Positions 7,771-16,028 are shown, numbered from the stretch's first letter. The stretch is 31,035 nucleotides of DNA from JAVBUY01 sp031552735 (GCA_031552735.1 JAVBMF010000027.1:1-31035); one strand, 5' to 3'. Numbers and translations: made by a program. Notes: generated by a model from the sequence alone, not told the origin.

Positions 7771-9555
7771 TTATTCCAGCTCGGTGCGAATATGCAGCAT
7801 GGCAAGCTGCGCGTCGTCCACGGTGGACGGTGTGCTCATCATCAGGTCGGACGCATTCTGCACCTTGGGGAAGGCGATGACATCGCGCAGGCTGTCGCGC
7901 CCGGTCAGCATCATCACCAGTCGATCCACGCCAAAGGCGAATCCGCCGTGCGGCGGCGTGCCGTACTTGAACGCCTCCAGCAGGAAGCCGAAGCGATTCC
8001 ACGCCTGCTCGCGGCTGAAGCCCAGCAGGCCGAACATCTGCTCCTGCAACTGGCTGTCGTGGATGCGGATGGAGCCGGAGCCCATCTCGATGCCGTTTAA
8101 TACCAGATCGTACGCCTTGGCGCGCACGCTGCCCGGGTCGGATTGCATCTTGTCCACGTCCTCATCCATCGGGCTGGTGAAGGGGTGATGCATCGCCACA
8201 AAGCGCTGGTCGTCCTCGTCCCACTCCAGCAGCGGGAACTCGGTGACCCAGAACAGGTTGTACTTGCCCGGGTCGATCAGGCCGAGCTGGTGCCCCAGCT
8301 TTAGGCGCAGTTGCCCCATGGCGGTCAGCGCGATGGTGGGCTTGTCGGCGATCAGGAACAGCACGTCGCCCTGCTGCGCGCCCATGCGGCTGACCAGCGC
8401 GGCAAACGATTGCTCGCTGACATTCTTGGCGAACGAGCTGCGCACCGTGCCGTCCTCGGCCAGCAGCGCCCACGCCAGACCCTTGGCGCGATAGGTCTTG
8501 ACAAACTCGCCCAGCGCGTCGATCTCCTTGCGGCTCAGCTTATTGGCAGCGCCCTCGGCCTTGATGCAGCGCACCGTGCCGCCCGCCGCCAGGATGTCCT
8601 CGAACACCTTGAATCCGCACGCGGCAAAGATGTCGCCCACGTCCTCAATCTCCATGCCAAAGCGCGTGTCCGGCTTGTCCGAGCCATAGCGGCGCATCGC
8701 GTCGCGCCAAGTCATGCGCGGCAATGGCAGCGGCAGCGCCATGTCCATCACCTCGCGGAACACCTGCTGATAGGCTCCCTCGATCACCGCCTGAATATCC
8801 GGCGGCTGGATGAACGACATCTCCACATCCACCTGCGTAAACTCGGGCTGGCGGTCGGCGCGGCTGTCCTCGTCGCGGAAGCAGCGCGCCACCTGATAGT
8901 AGCGGTCGAACCCGCCGACCATCAATAGCTGCTTGTATATCTGCGGCGACTGCGGCAGCGCGTAGAACGTGCCGGGGTGGATGCGGCTGGGCACCAAAAA
9001 GTCGCGTGCGCCCTCCGGCGTGGACTTGGTGAGGATCGGCGTCTCGGTGTCGATAAAGCCCTGACTGTCCATGTAGCGGCGGATCGCCGAGAGAATCTTG
9101 GCGCGCACGCGGAAGGTGCGGTGCATGCTGGCGCGGCGCAGGTCAAGGTAGCGGTACTTCAGGCGCACCGCCTCGGCCTCTTCCACACCGTCCTCGATGT
9201 AGATGGGCGGCGTTTCGGCGCGGTTGATGAGCTTCGCCTCGGTTACGTTGACCTCCACCTTGCCGCTGGGCAGCTTGTCATTGACCGCGCCGGAGCGCGG
9301 CGCGACCTTGCCCCGGATCGCCAGCACATACTCGCGCGACAAATCCATGCCCACCGCAAAGGTCGCCGCGTCGTTCACTTCCTGATTGAACACCACCTGC
9401 ACGATGCCCTCGCGGTCGCGCAGGTCCACGAAGATCAGGCTGCCCAGGTTGCGCGCGCGCTGCACCCAACCCATCAGGCAGACCTCCTGCCCATTGTGCC
9501 GCTCGCTGATCTCGCCACACATGTCCGTGCGCTGCCAGCCCTGAAACTGTGCCAT
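7771..9555 (-). CDS. aspS: Aspartyl-tRNA synthetase
   Basis: 594 aa from the ATG at 9555 (MAQFQGWQRTDMCGEI), with AGGGGGCA five bases upstream; the open frame extends 16 codons further without similarity. N-terminal OB-fold anticodon-binding domain (GWVQRARNLGSLIFVDLRDREG), class II motif 2 (FRDEDSRADRQPEFTQVDVE), a GAD insertion domain typical of the bacterial enzyme (about residues 290-420), and motif 3 (GFAFGVDRLVMML) ahead of RDVIAFPK. It charges tRNA-Asp; whether it also charges tRNA-Asn depends on whether the genome has asnS or gatCAB. It lies 22 bp after hisS, in the T-box operon. Confidence 0.97.
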   Translation of the reverse strand: MAQFQGWQRTDMCGEISERHNGQEVCLMGWVQRARNLGSLIFVDLRDREGIVQVVFNQEVNDAATFAVGMDLSREYVLAIRGKVAPRSGAVNDKLPSGKVEVNVTEAKLINRAETPPIYIEDGVEEAEAVRLKYRYLDLRRASMHRTFRVRAKILSAIRRYMDSQGFIDTETPILTKSTPEGARDFLVPSRIHPGTFYALPQSPQIYKQLLMVGGFDRYYQVARCFRDEDSRADRQPEFTQVDVEMSFIQPPDIQAVIEGAYQQVFREVMDMALPLPLPRMTWRDAMRRYGSDKPDTRFGMEIEDVGDIFAACGFKVFEDILAAGGTVRCIKAEGAANKLSRKEIDALGEFVKTYRAKGLAWALLAEDGTVRSSFAKNVSEQSFAALVSRMGAQQGDVLFLIADKPTIALTAMGQLRLKLGHQLGLIDPGKYNLFWVTEFPLLEWDEDDQRFVAMHHPFTSPMDEDVDKMQSDPGSVRAKAYDLVLNGIEMGSGSIRIHDSQLQEQMFGLLGFSREQAWNRFGFLLEAFKYGTPPHGGFAFGVDRLVMMLTGRDSLRDVIAFPKVQNASDLMMSTPSTVDDAQLAMLHIRTELE

Positions 9556-9577
9556 GGGAATGCCCCCTATTGTTTTT

Positions 9578-10834
9578 TTATAGATGAATGGCCTTTGCGA
9601 CATCGGCCAGCGGGATCTTTTGCTCCTCGCGCGTGGCCATGTTGCGCAGGGTGACCACGCCCGCTTGCAGCTCGTCCTCGCCCAGCACCGCCACGTATTT
9701 CGCGCCGCACTTGTCGGCGTACTTGAACTGCGCTTTTAAGCTGCGCGCCATGTGGTCGGCATCAGCGCGGATGCCTGCCTGCCGCAGTTGATGCGTCAGC
9801 GCCAGCCCGGGCAGCAGCGCCGCCTCGCCCAGCGTGCAGACAAACACATCCACTGCGCCGGGATCCTCGGGCAGGATGCCCTGACTTTCCATCACCATCA
9901 GCACGCGCTCCATGCCCATGCCAAAGCCCACGCCGGGCAGCGATGGCCCGCCCAACTGCTCCACCAATCCGTCGTAGCGTCCGCCGCCGCAGAGGGTCAG
10001 CGGGCCGCTGCCCGTATCGGTGATGATCTCGAACACCGTCTTGGTGTAGTAATCCAGCCCGCGCACAATGCCCGGATCGACGGAAAACGGGATGTCCATG
10101 GCGGTCAGCGCGGCTTGCAGTTTGTCAAAGTGCGTCTGGCACCCCTCGCACAGACAGTCCAGAATGCTGGGCGCGCCCTGTAGCTGCCGCTGGCAGTCCG
10201 GGCTTTTGCAGTCCAGGATGCGCATCGGGTTGCGGGCGAAGCGGTCCTTGCAGGTGTCGCACAGCGTATCGAGCCGCGCGGAGAGAAACTGCCGCAGCTT
10301 TTCGTGATAGACCGGGCGGCACGCCGGGCAGCCGATGCTGTTGATGTGCAGCGCCAGACCCTCCATGCCCAGCCCCAGCAGCAGCCGCCACGCCAGCGCA
10401 ATCTGCTCGGCATCGACGGTGGCTTCCGGCGCGCCGAACGCCTCCACGCCAAACTGGTGGAACTCGCGATAGCGGCCGCTCTGCGGCTTTTCGTAGCGGA
10501 AGTTGGGGCAGTTGAGGTAGTATAGCTTGAGCGGCATCGCCTCGGCGTAGAGCTTGTGCTCCAGCACCATGCGCACCACCCCGGCGGTGCCCTCGGGCTT
10601 GAGCGTCACCGAGCGGTCGCCTTTATCCAGAAAGGTGTACATTTCCTTTTGCACGATGTCGGTGGTGTCGCCCACGCCGCGCAAAAACAGCTCGGTGTGC
10701 TCGAACACCGGCGTGCGCACCTCGCGATAGCCCGCGCGCGCGCAGGCGTCGCGCATGGTCGCCTCGATTACCTGCCAGCGTCCGCTCTCGGTGGGCAGCA
10801 CGTCCTTGGTGCCCTTGGGCGCTTGTGTCAGCAT
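9578..10834 (-). CDS. hisS: Histidyl-tRNA synthetase
   Basis: 418 aa, normal bacterial length. Starts MLTQAPKGTKDVLP, with AAGGAGG and a good spacing before the ATG at 10834. Motif 2 FRYEKPQSGRYREFHQFG, histidine motifs RGLDYYTKTVFE and LCGGGRYDGL, motif 3 GFGMGMERVLMV, and a C-terminal anticodon-binding domain (about residues 325-418). The enzyme attaches histidine to tRNA-His. It is first in the operon hisS-aspS-rseC-like-trxA and follows a T-box leader. The leader features point to tRNA-Asp rather than tRNA-His as the sensed tRNA. Confidence 0.97.
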   Translation of the reverse strand: MLTQAPKGTKDVLPTESGRWQVIEATMRDACARAGYREVRTPVFEHTELFLRGVGDTTDIVQKEMYTFLDKGDRSVTLKPEGTAGVVRMVLEHKLYAEAMPLKLYYLNCPNFRYEKPQSGRYREFHQFGVEAFGAPEATVDAEQIALAWRLLLGLGMEGLALHINSIGCPACRPVYHEKLRQFLSARLDTLCDTCKDRFARNPMRILDCKSPDCQRQLQGAPSILDCLCEGCQTHFDKLQAALTAMDIPFSVDPGIVRGLDYYTKTVFEIITDTGSGPLTLCGGGRYDGLVEQLGGPSLPGVGFGMGMERVLMVMESQGILPEDPGAVDVFVCTLGEAALLPGLALTHQLRQAGIRADADHMARSLKAQFKYADKCGAKYVAVLGEDELQAGVVTLRNMATREEQKIPLADVAKAIHL

Positions 10835-10860
10835 GCGTCGTCATCCTCCTTGCAGATACA

Positions 10861-10895
10861 CAAAAACCTTCCTTCCCCAATGCAGGGACGAAAGG
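10861..10895 (-). terminator. T-box attenuator terminator hairpin
   Basis: On the minus strand, CCTTTCGTCCC pairs with GGGAAGGAAGG (one G-A mismatch) around a short loop and is followed by five Ts. It overlaps the 3' half of the T-box antiterminator and ends about 27 bp before the hisS start. Confidence 0.85.
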
Positions 10896-11013
10896 TCATT
10901 TCGTGGTGCCACCCTCGCTTCGGGCATGCGCCCGATCTCGGCTCCCTGTATCGCGGGATCGCGCCGGCGTTTCCGCCGGAGGCTCCGGGGTCGTCACGCC
11001 CATCGCTGCCTGC
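10861..11013 (-). ncRNA. T-box leader (tRNA-sensing riboswitch) of hisS-aspS operon
   Basis: The T-box core GAGGGTGGCACCACG lies at about 10902-10916 on the minus strand, followed by the usual TTTCGTCCC and an attenuator terminator. The bulge reads UGGC, which pairs with an acceptor end GCCA (discriminator G73); tRNA-Asp has G73, bacterial tRNA-His has C73. Upstream, GGGG..CCCC (starting near the transcription start) closes a stem of only about 30 nt holding GAC on its 3' side, a possible Asp specifier. A CCGGCG-GAAA-CGCCGG hairpin comes next. Uncharged tRNA would favour the antiterminator and expression. Stem I appears much shorter than in typical T-boxes; my folding was by eye. Confidence 0.85.
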
Positions 11014-11019
11014 CCCGGT

Positions 11020-11049
11020 ATCATAGCACGAAGCGCGCGCGTTTGTCAA
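11020..11049 (-). promoter_or_regulatory. Promoter of the hisS operon
   Basis: Minus-strand -35 TTGACA (11044-11049), 18-bp spacer and -10 TATGAT (11020-11025) preceded by TGC. The start site would be near 11013, at the foot of T-box stem I. Confidence 0.88.
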
Positions 11050-11071
11050 GGCGGAGACGCCGTGAAAAGGC

Positions 11072-11100
11072 TTGACAACGCGGGCAAAAGCTGCAAAACT
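11072..11100 (+). promoter_or_regulatory. Possible promoter of the UroD-like methyltransferase
   Basis: Plus-strand TTGACA (11072-11077) stands 17 bp before a poor -10 (AAAACT, 11095-11100). It faces the hisS -35 box, the two forming an inverted repeat TTGTCAAG/CTTGACAA. Confidence 0.4.
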
Positions 11101-11134
11101 GTGCGTAGAAAATCCATGCGGAGGAGTGATCGCG

Positions 11135-12130
11135 TTGACCCCCAGGGAGAGATTCTTTGCCATGCTACAGGGCAAGCCGGTGGATCGCGTGCCCAACCTG
11201 AACATCCTGATGCTGTTTGCCGCCAAGTATATCAAGCAGCCCTACAGCGCGTTTTGTCAGGACTACCGCGTGATGGTGGAGGCCAACGCGGTGTGCAACG
11301 AGGCGTTTTCCATCGACCTGATGAGCACGATGAGCGATCCCTTCTGCGAAACCGCCGACTATGGCGCCGAGGTGGTGTTCCCCCACGACGACCTGCCCAA
11401 GTGCACGCGCCTGCTGCTGTCGGATATCGCCGAGGTGGACAAGGTGCGCCCCTTTGACCCGTGGCAGACGCCGCGCCTTTTAAACCGCCTGAACACCGTG
11501 AAGCTGTACAAAGAAAAACATGGCGACACGTATCCGATTCTCGGCTGGGTGGAGGGGCCGCTGGCCGAAGCCTGCGATCTGCGCGGCATCAACGACGCGA
11601 TGGTCGATCTGATGGAAGAGGACGACTTTGAGGTGCTGCTGGACAAGTGCGTGGATCAGGCGCTGGTGTGCGCCAAGGCGCAGCTTGAGGCGGGTGCGGA
11701 CATCATTGGCGTGGGCGACGCGGCCGCGTCGATCATCGGCCCGACGCTGTATAAGGAAAAGGTGCTGGCGCGTGAGAAGCGGCTGCTGTCGGGCATCCGC
11801 GCAATGGGCGGCCTGACCAAGCTGCACATCTGCGGCAACATCAATCCGCTGCTGCCCTTCATCCGCGAGCTACAACCCGACATCCTGGACATCGACTACA
11901 TGGTGGACATGGCGCGCGCCATCGAGATGTTCGAGGGCATCTCGGTGATCAACGGCAACATCAACCCGGTGGATGTGCTCAGCGCCACGCCGGAGCGCGT
12001 GGCCGAGCTGGTGACGGCGCTGAAAGCGGTCACCAAAGGCCGCGCGTGCATCAGCGCGGGCTGCGAAATCCCGCGCGACACCCCGCCGGAAAATCTGGTG
12101 GCGTTCGCCCGCGCGTTGGCGGCGGAGTAA
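11135..12130 (+). CDS. Uroporphyrinogen decarboxylase-family (MtaA/CmuA-like) methyltransferase
   Basis: 331 aa. The TTG at 11135 is chosen because GGAGGAG lies eight bases before it and LTPRERFFAMLQGKPVDRVP is the usual family N-terminus. The protein is a TIM barrel. The pattern His231-x-Cys233 (LHICGN) and Cys310 (SAGCEIP) matches the zinc site of MtaA-type corrinoid methyltransferases rather than true heme-pathway HemE, which lacks these residues. MtaA-like enzymes move methyl groups from a corrinoid protein to a thiol such as coenzyme M. No corrinoid protein or substrate-specific MtaB-type gene is nearby, so substrate and acceptor are unknown. Single-gene unit with its own terminator. Confidence 0.85.
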   Translation: MTPRERFFAMLQGKPVDRVPNLNILMLFAAKYIKQPYSAFCQDYRVMVEANAVCNEAFSIDLMSTMSDPFCETADYGAEVVFPHDDLPKCTRLLLSDIAEVDKVRPFDPWQTPRLLNRLNTVKLYKEKHGDTYPILGWVEGPLAEACDLRGINDAMVDLMEEDDFEVLLDKCVDQALVCAKAQLEAGADIIGVGDAAASIIGPTLYKEKVLAREKRLLSGIRAMGGLTKLHICGNINPLLPFIRELQPDILDIDYMVDMARAIEMFEGISVINGNINPVDVLSATPERVAELVTALKAVTKGRACISAGCEIPRDTPPENLVAFARALAAE

Positions 12131-12146
12131 CCCCCCGTCTCACGCA

Positions 12147-12181
12147 AAAACCCTCGCCCAGCTTGGGCGGGGGTTTTGTTG
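12147..12181 (+). terminator. Terminator of the UroD-like gene
   Basis: Fourteen-base-pair stem (AAAACCCTCGCCCA/TGGGCGGGGGTTTT, one wobble) with loop GCT, 16 bp after the stop codon. Confidence 0.92.
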
Positions 12182-12210
12182 GATGCGAGAGGGTATGGGC
12201 GCGCAGCCCC

Positions 12211-12330
12211 TTCATTGCGAATCGTGTCGTCCGGCTGCGCCGGACGCGCGGGGCGTTTTCCGCAGCGCAGCGCAGGAAAACACTTCCCGTAACCGAACAA
12301 AATGCGGCACGCGTTTTGTTCGAGGGACGT
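12211..12330 (+). repeat. Multi-hairpin extragenic repeat, copy 1
   Basis: Contains in order TTCATTGCGAATCGTGTCG, the hairpin GTCCGGC-TGC-GCCGGAC, a GTTTTCC..GGAAAAC pair, and CGAACAAAATGC..GCGTTTTGTTCG. It is about 85-90 percent alike by eye to the copy at 12371-12485, and an inverted relative is at 19829-19973. No open frame in it looks coding. Confidence 0.8.
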
Positions 12331-12379
12331 TATCCCCAGCCCGCTAACCAAAGGCTGGGCAGAAGTGCCCTATTGCATT
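12330..12379 (+). repeat. Short hairpin repeat (ATCCCC..GGGCAGAA family), variant copy
   Basis: Shares CGTTATCCCC, an ACCAA loop and GGGCAGAAGTGCCCTAT with the two 67-bp units at 30713 and 30940. The stem is different in sequence but still pairs (CCCAGCC/GGCTGGG here, CGGTCGC/GCGACCG there). It lies between the two multi-hairpin repeats. Confidence 0.65.
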
Positions 12380-12485
12380 CGTGTCGTCCGGCTTTGCCGG
12401 ACGCGCGGGGCGTTTTCCGTAGCGCGCGGAGGAAAACATGCCCGTAACCGAACAAAATGCATTCTGCATTTTGTTTGAGGGACGT
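12371..12485 (+). repeat. Multi-hairpin extragenic repeat, copy 2
   Basis: Second direct copy of the repeat at 12211-12330 with the same hairpins (GTCCGGC-TTT-GCCGGAC and CGAACAAAATGC..GCATTTTGTTTG). Its last base is the first base of the adaptor gene's stop-codon complement, so the repeat abuts the end of that gene exactly. Confidence 0.8.
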
Positions 12486-13681
12486 CAGTCCCAGTACCCC
12501 GTGCAGTGCATGCCAATCATCAGCCCCTGCGCGTCGTCAAAGGTCGCCATGACGGTGAACTTGGTGGTGTCCAGCACGGTGACGCCGACGGGGCGAATCT
12601 CGCGCACGGTGGCGACAAACTCCCGGCCGGAGAAGCCGTCCACGGACACGCGCACCTGCTGCCCGACGGCCACGCGGGCGATGTCCAGCTCGTCCACCTC
12701 CAGCGCGGTCTCCAGCGACTGAACCGGCAGTAGCGTCATCAGCGCCTGCCCCTGCGCCACCTGCTGGCCGGGCCGCACGAGCAGCTCGTGGATGATCGCC
12801 GGGTACCCAAAGCTGAGCGCCGGGGTGATCTGCCCCGCGTCGGCTTGGGCGGGCTGGGCGTAGGTCGCGCCCGGATTGTCCAGCATGTACAGCGCGTCGC
12901 CGCGCTTGACGGCCTGCCCGTCCTTGGCATAGGCGGCGGCGATGACGCCCGCGCCGGTCACCGGCAGCACCGGCGGACGGCCCACTTCGCCCTTGCCCAC
13001 CTTGTCCTTGCTGTCGTACTTGTCCTGATCCTTGTCCTTCTCGGCGGGCAGGTAGATGTTCACGTCGTCCTCCAGATCGAACTCGCCGCGCGCAATCTCC
13101 AGCACGAACTTCTTGCCATCCTTGCTGATCACCGTGCCGGTGCCCTCCACGCGGTCGTCGCCGCTGCCCACATACAGGCGCAGCACATCGCCGATCTTCA
13201 CGTCGCGGTTCTCCGGCTCGTCATAGGCGTTCTGGGTGGACGCCTGCACGTGCCACACATCGTCGCGCTCCACATAGCACAGCGCGCCGTACAGCGCCAG
13301 CACATCCGCCACCTGATCGCCGGACGCGCCGTGCGCCTGACGCACCACGCCGTCCGCCGGGGCATAGGCATAGGTCGGCTTGATGGATACCAGCGCCTGG
13401 GTATCGGCCACCGTATCGCCGGGCACCCAGTCAAAGCCCTCCACCTGCCCGCCGATGTGCGCGGTCAGCGTGACGGGATCGGGCGCGGCGATGCTGCCCT
13501 TGGCAGAAAACAGGTAGCTGCGCGCGGCGGCGGGGGTGCCGCCCTCCGGCGCGGCGGTGGCGGTGTTGGCAGTGCCGGTCGGGTTGGCGGCGAACGCGGC
13601 GCCGCTCACCACCAGCATCGACAGCACCAGCATCAGCGCGAACACGCGCAGTATCTTGTTGTACGGATGGGTTTTTTTCAT
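12485..13681 (-). CDS. HlyD/MacA-like efflux adaptor subunit
   Basis: 398 aa from the ATG at 13681 (MKKTHPYNKILRV..), with AGGGGAG upstream. A signal peptide or membrane anchor (ALMLVLSMLVVSGAAFA) precedes two biotinyl-lipoyl-like half motifs (GGQVEGFDWVPGDTV and LLVRPGQQVAQGQALM) and a beta-barrel/membrane-proximal region (LEVDELDIARVAVGQQVRVSVDGF, DTTKFTVMATFD). A charged linker rich in Lys and Asp (about residues 228-247, KDKDQDKYDSKDKVGKG) is inserted mid-protein. Such adaptors link a MacB/FtsX-type ABC transporter to the outside or deliver substrate. It is the last gene after TetR, ATPase and permease. Substrate unknown. Confidence 0.8.
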   Translation of the reverse strand: MKKTHPYNKILRVFALMLVLSMLVVSGAAFAANPTGTANTATAAPEGGTPAAARSYLFSAKGSIAAPDPVTLTAHIGGQVEGFDWVPGDTVADTQALVSIKPTYAYAPADGVVRQAHGASGDQVADVLALYGALCYVERDDVWHVQASTQNAYDEPENRDVKIGDVLRLYVGSGDDRVEGTGTVISKDGKKFVLEIARGEFDLEDDVNIYLPAEKDKDQDKYDSKDKVGKGEVGRPPVLPVTGAGVIAAAYAKDGQAVKRGDALYMLDNPGATYAQPAQADAGQITPALSFGYPAIIHELLVRPGQQVAQGQALMTLLPVQSLETALEVDELDIARVAVGQQVRVSVDGFSGREFVATVREIRPVGVTVLDTTKFTVMATFDDAQGLMIGMHCTGYWD

Positions 13682-13694
13682 GGTATCCACTCCC

Positions 13695-16028
13695 CTATTC
13701 TATGCTCTTGAGCGCCTCGACCATATTGACATCCTTAAACTTCGCGCCGAGCATCCAGTTGACGATCATCGCGAAGGCGACCGTGAAAAGCGCGGTATAC
13801 GCCCAGCTCATGCGCGCGATATAGGGCACGAACTGGATGGTGTTGGGCAGGCCGGTGGCCAGCACCCAGCGGTGCAGCCCCGGGCCCAGCAGCATGCCGA
13901 TGGGCAGACCGATCAGCGCGATGATGATGTTTTCCCGCAGCACCAGCCGCTTGATCTCGCGCGGGGTAAAGCCCAGCACCATCAAGGTAGCCAGCTCGCG
14001 CACGCGCTCGGAAAAGTTGAGCTGGCCGAGGTTGTAGAGCACCACCAGCGCCAGCGCGCCGGAGAAGATCACCAGCAGCAGCACCACCAGATTCATTACA
14101 TCCAGCACTGCGCCGTTGCCCTTCTTCTCCTCCTCCAGCGTGCGCACGCGCGTCACGCCGTCCATGGCCTCCAGCGTATCGCGATCCAGTTGCTCGCCGC
14201 GCAGCATCACCGAATTGGGCCGCCACGGCATCAGCCCCAGATCGCGCAGCGCGCTGCGGGTCATGTAGATGCCCTGATCGAGCTGCAAGTCGATGACCTG
14301 CATCACGGTCGCGCCCACCGGCCGCTCGCCGGTCAGCCGCAGCCACAGCGTGCCGCCCTCGGCCAGGCCGAACTCCTCCGCCGCCTTGCGCGTCATGGCC
14401 ACACCGGTCAAAGGCAGCGTCAGCCGTTTGCCGTTCAGGTCGGTCAGGCGCACCATGTCGTGCCCGTCCTCCAGCACAAAGAGCTGCTTGTTCTCCCACT
14501 GCTCGTGCATCAGCGCCTCGCAGCTGGCGTACATCTCTTCCTCATACTCCGCCGCCCCGGCGCGCTCGGCCAGCCCGCGCGCGTAGTCCACCGGCGCGTC
14601 GTCCGCCGTCGATACGCGCATGTCGTAAAACATCGTGCGGTCGTAGTGGTTGGCCAGCACGTACGCCACCGAGTCCTTCATGCCAAAGCCGGTCAGCATC
14701 ATCGCGGTGCAGCCCGCCACGCCGATCAGCCCCATCGCCAAGCGCACCGGGTTGCGCGCCAGGTTGCGCAGGATCATCTTGCTGGAGAACTTCAGCCGCT
14801 TCCAGATGAAGCCGATGTTTTCCAGCACAATGCGGCGGCCCTTGGTGGGCGGCTTGGGGCGCATCAGCGCCGCCGGAGACTGCGCCAGCGCGGTGATGGC
14901 GCTGAGCAGGCTTGCCCCGCCGGTGATCAGCGCGATGACCGCGCTGGTGCCCAGCACCACGCCCGGCGCCAGATAGGGCTTGACCCCGGGCAGGGTGTAC
15001 ACACTGGTGCTCAGCAAATCCAGGATGACCGGTGAGAAGAAGAACGCCGCCCCGGCCAGCCCGCCCACCGCGCCCAGCACCGCCATCAGCAGGCCATAGC
15101 TGGCGTAGTGCGCGGTCAGCTCGCCCCGGCTATAGCCGATGGCGAACAGCGTGCCGATTTGCAGGCGCTGGTTCTCGACCAGGCGGCTCATGGTGGTCCA
15201 GGTGATCAGCGCGGCGATGATGAAGAACACCGCCGGGAAGATTTGCCCCATCGCGCGGATCTGCTGCGCTTCTTCCATGGCCATTTTGACGCCGAAGAGG
15301 TTCTCGCGCTCCAGCACGGTGACCTGCTTTTCCGCAAACAGCGCCTGCGCCGCCTGCCTGACCGCCGCCACGTCCGCGCCGGGTTTCAGCGTCAGCACGA
15401 CCTCGCTAAAGGGCAAAAAGCTGAGCGTGCCCGGCGATACAAACCCGTACCCAAACCGCGTGGTCGGCGGCGAAAACTCGTCGCCGCTGCTGGTGACCAC
15501 ATACTCGGGCAGGTACCCGATGCCGCACACCGTCAGCGACAGCGCGCGGTCGCCCAGCTTGAGCGGCAGTGTGTCGCCCACCGCAATGCCGTGGTCGCGC
15601 GCGAACTTCGCTTGCAGGATGACCTGATCCTTACGGGTCTTGTCCAGCGGCTCGCCCTGTAGCAGCAGCGGCTTGCAGATCTCCGCCGCGCCGTCAGCCA
15701 TGTATAGCGCCACCAGCGGCTCGCCGTTTAAGGTCTGCGCCTCCGGATTGGCGCGCACACGGCGCTGTGCGGCGGCGACACCGTCGATGGCGGTCAAATC
15801 GCGCACCGTGCGGTCGGACACCGCGCCGTACACCCACAGGTCGGCCATGTTGCTGCGCGCAAACTGGCCGTCCAGATTGTACTCCATGGCGCGCCAAGTC
15901 GCGTCGATGCCGACGTACAGCGTCATGGCCAGTGTGCAGATGATCCAGATCGCCGCAAAGGACTTCCAGCCCGCTTTTAGGTCGCGCAGCAGCTTGCGTG
16001 ACAGCGGGCGCATGCCACGCCTTACCAC
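13695..16028 (-). CDS. ABC transporter permease with two FtsX-like modules
   Basis: 777 aa. One N-terminal transmembrane helix (FAAIWIICTLAMTLYVGI), a large extracytoplasmic domain (about residues 50-245), three membrane segments with the FtsX pattern, a second helix near residue 430 (MGLIGVAGCTAMMLTGFG), a second extracytoplasmic domain, and three more helices near the C-terminus (VLDVMNLVVLLLVIFSGALALVVLYNLG). This ten-or-so-helix layout is that of long FtsX/MacB-related permeases that do not translocate through the membrane but drive extracytoplasmic work. The GTG at 16028 overlaps the ATPase stop and has GGAGGAG at good spacing; ATG 16013 is the alternative. It ends 13 bp before the adaptor start. 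Confidence 0.88.
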   Translation of the reverse strand: MVRRGMRPLSRKLLRDLKAGWKSFAAIWIICTLAMTLYVGIDATWRAMEYNLDGQFARSNMADLWVYGAVSDRTVRDLTAIDGVAAAQRRVRANPEAQTLNGEPLVALYMADGAAEICKPLLLQGEPLDKTRKDQVILQAKFARDHGIAVGDTLPLKLGDRALSLTVCGIGYLPEYVVTSSGDEFSPPTTRFGYGFVSPGTLSFLPFSEVVLTLKPGADVAAVRQAAQALFAEKQVTVLERENLFGVKMAMEEAQQIRAMGQIFPAVFFIIAALITWTTMSRLVENQRLQIGTLFAIGYSRGELTAHYASYGLLMAVLGAVGGLAGAAFFFSPVILDLLSTSVYTLPGVKPYLAPGVVLGTSAVIALITGGASLLSAITALAQSPAALMRPKPPTKGRRIVLENIGFIWKRLKFSSKMILRNLARNPVRLAMGLIGVAGCTAMMLTGFGMKDSVAYVLANHYDRTMFYDMRVSTADDAPVDYARGLAERAGAAEYEEEMYASCEALMHEQWENKQLFVLEDGHDMVRLTDLNGKRLTLPLTGVAMTRKAAEEFGLAEGGTLWLRLTGERPVGATVMQVIDLQLDQGIYMTRSALRDLGLMPWRPNSVMLRGEQLDRDTLEAMDGVTRVRTLEEEKKGNGAVLDVMNLVVLLLVIFSGALALVVLYNLGQLNFSERVRELATLMVLGFTPREIKRLVLRENIIIALIGLPIGMLLGPGLHRWVLATGLPNTIQFVPYIARMSWAYTALFTVAFAMIVNWMLGAKFKDVNMVEALKSIE

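Noticed and set aside
10861..11013. Histidine-specific T-box
   Set aside because: The bulge UGGC does not fit the C73 discriminator of tRNA-His, and no CAC/CAT lies in a convincing specifier position; Asp fits better.
11135..12130. Heme-pathway uroporphyrinogen decarboxylase (hemE)
   Set aside because: The HxC..C zinc ligands are those of corrinoid methyltransferases, and no other heme genes are near.
13536..15035. 499-codon plus-strand open frame
   Set aside because: Antisense shadow of the ABC permease and adaptor; low-complexity Arg/His/Gln-rich.
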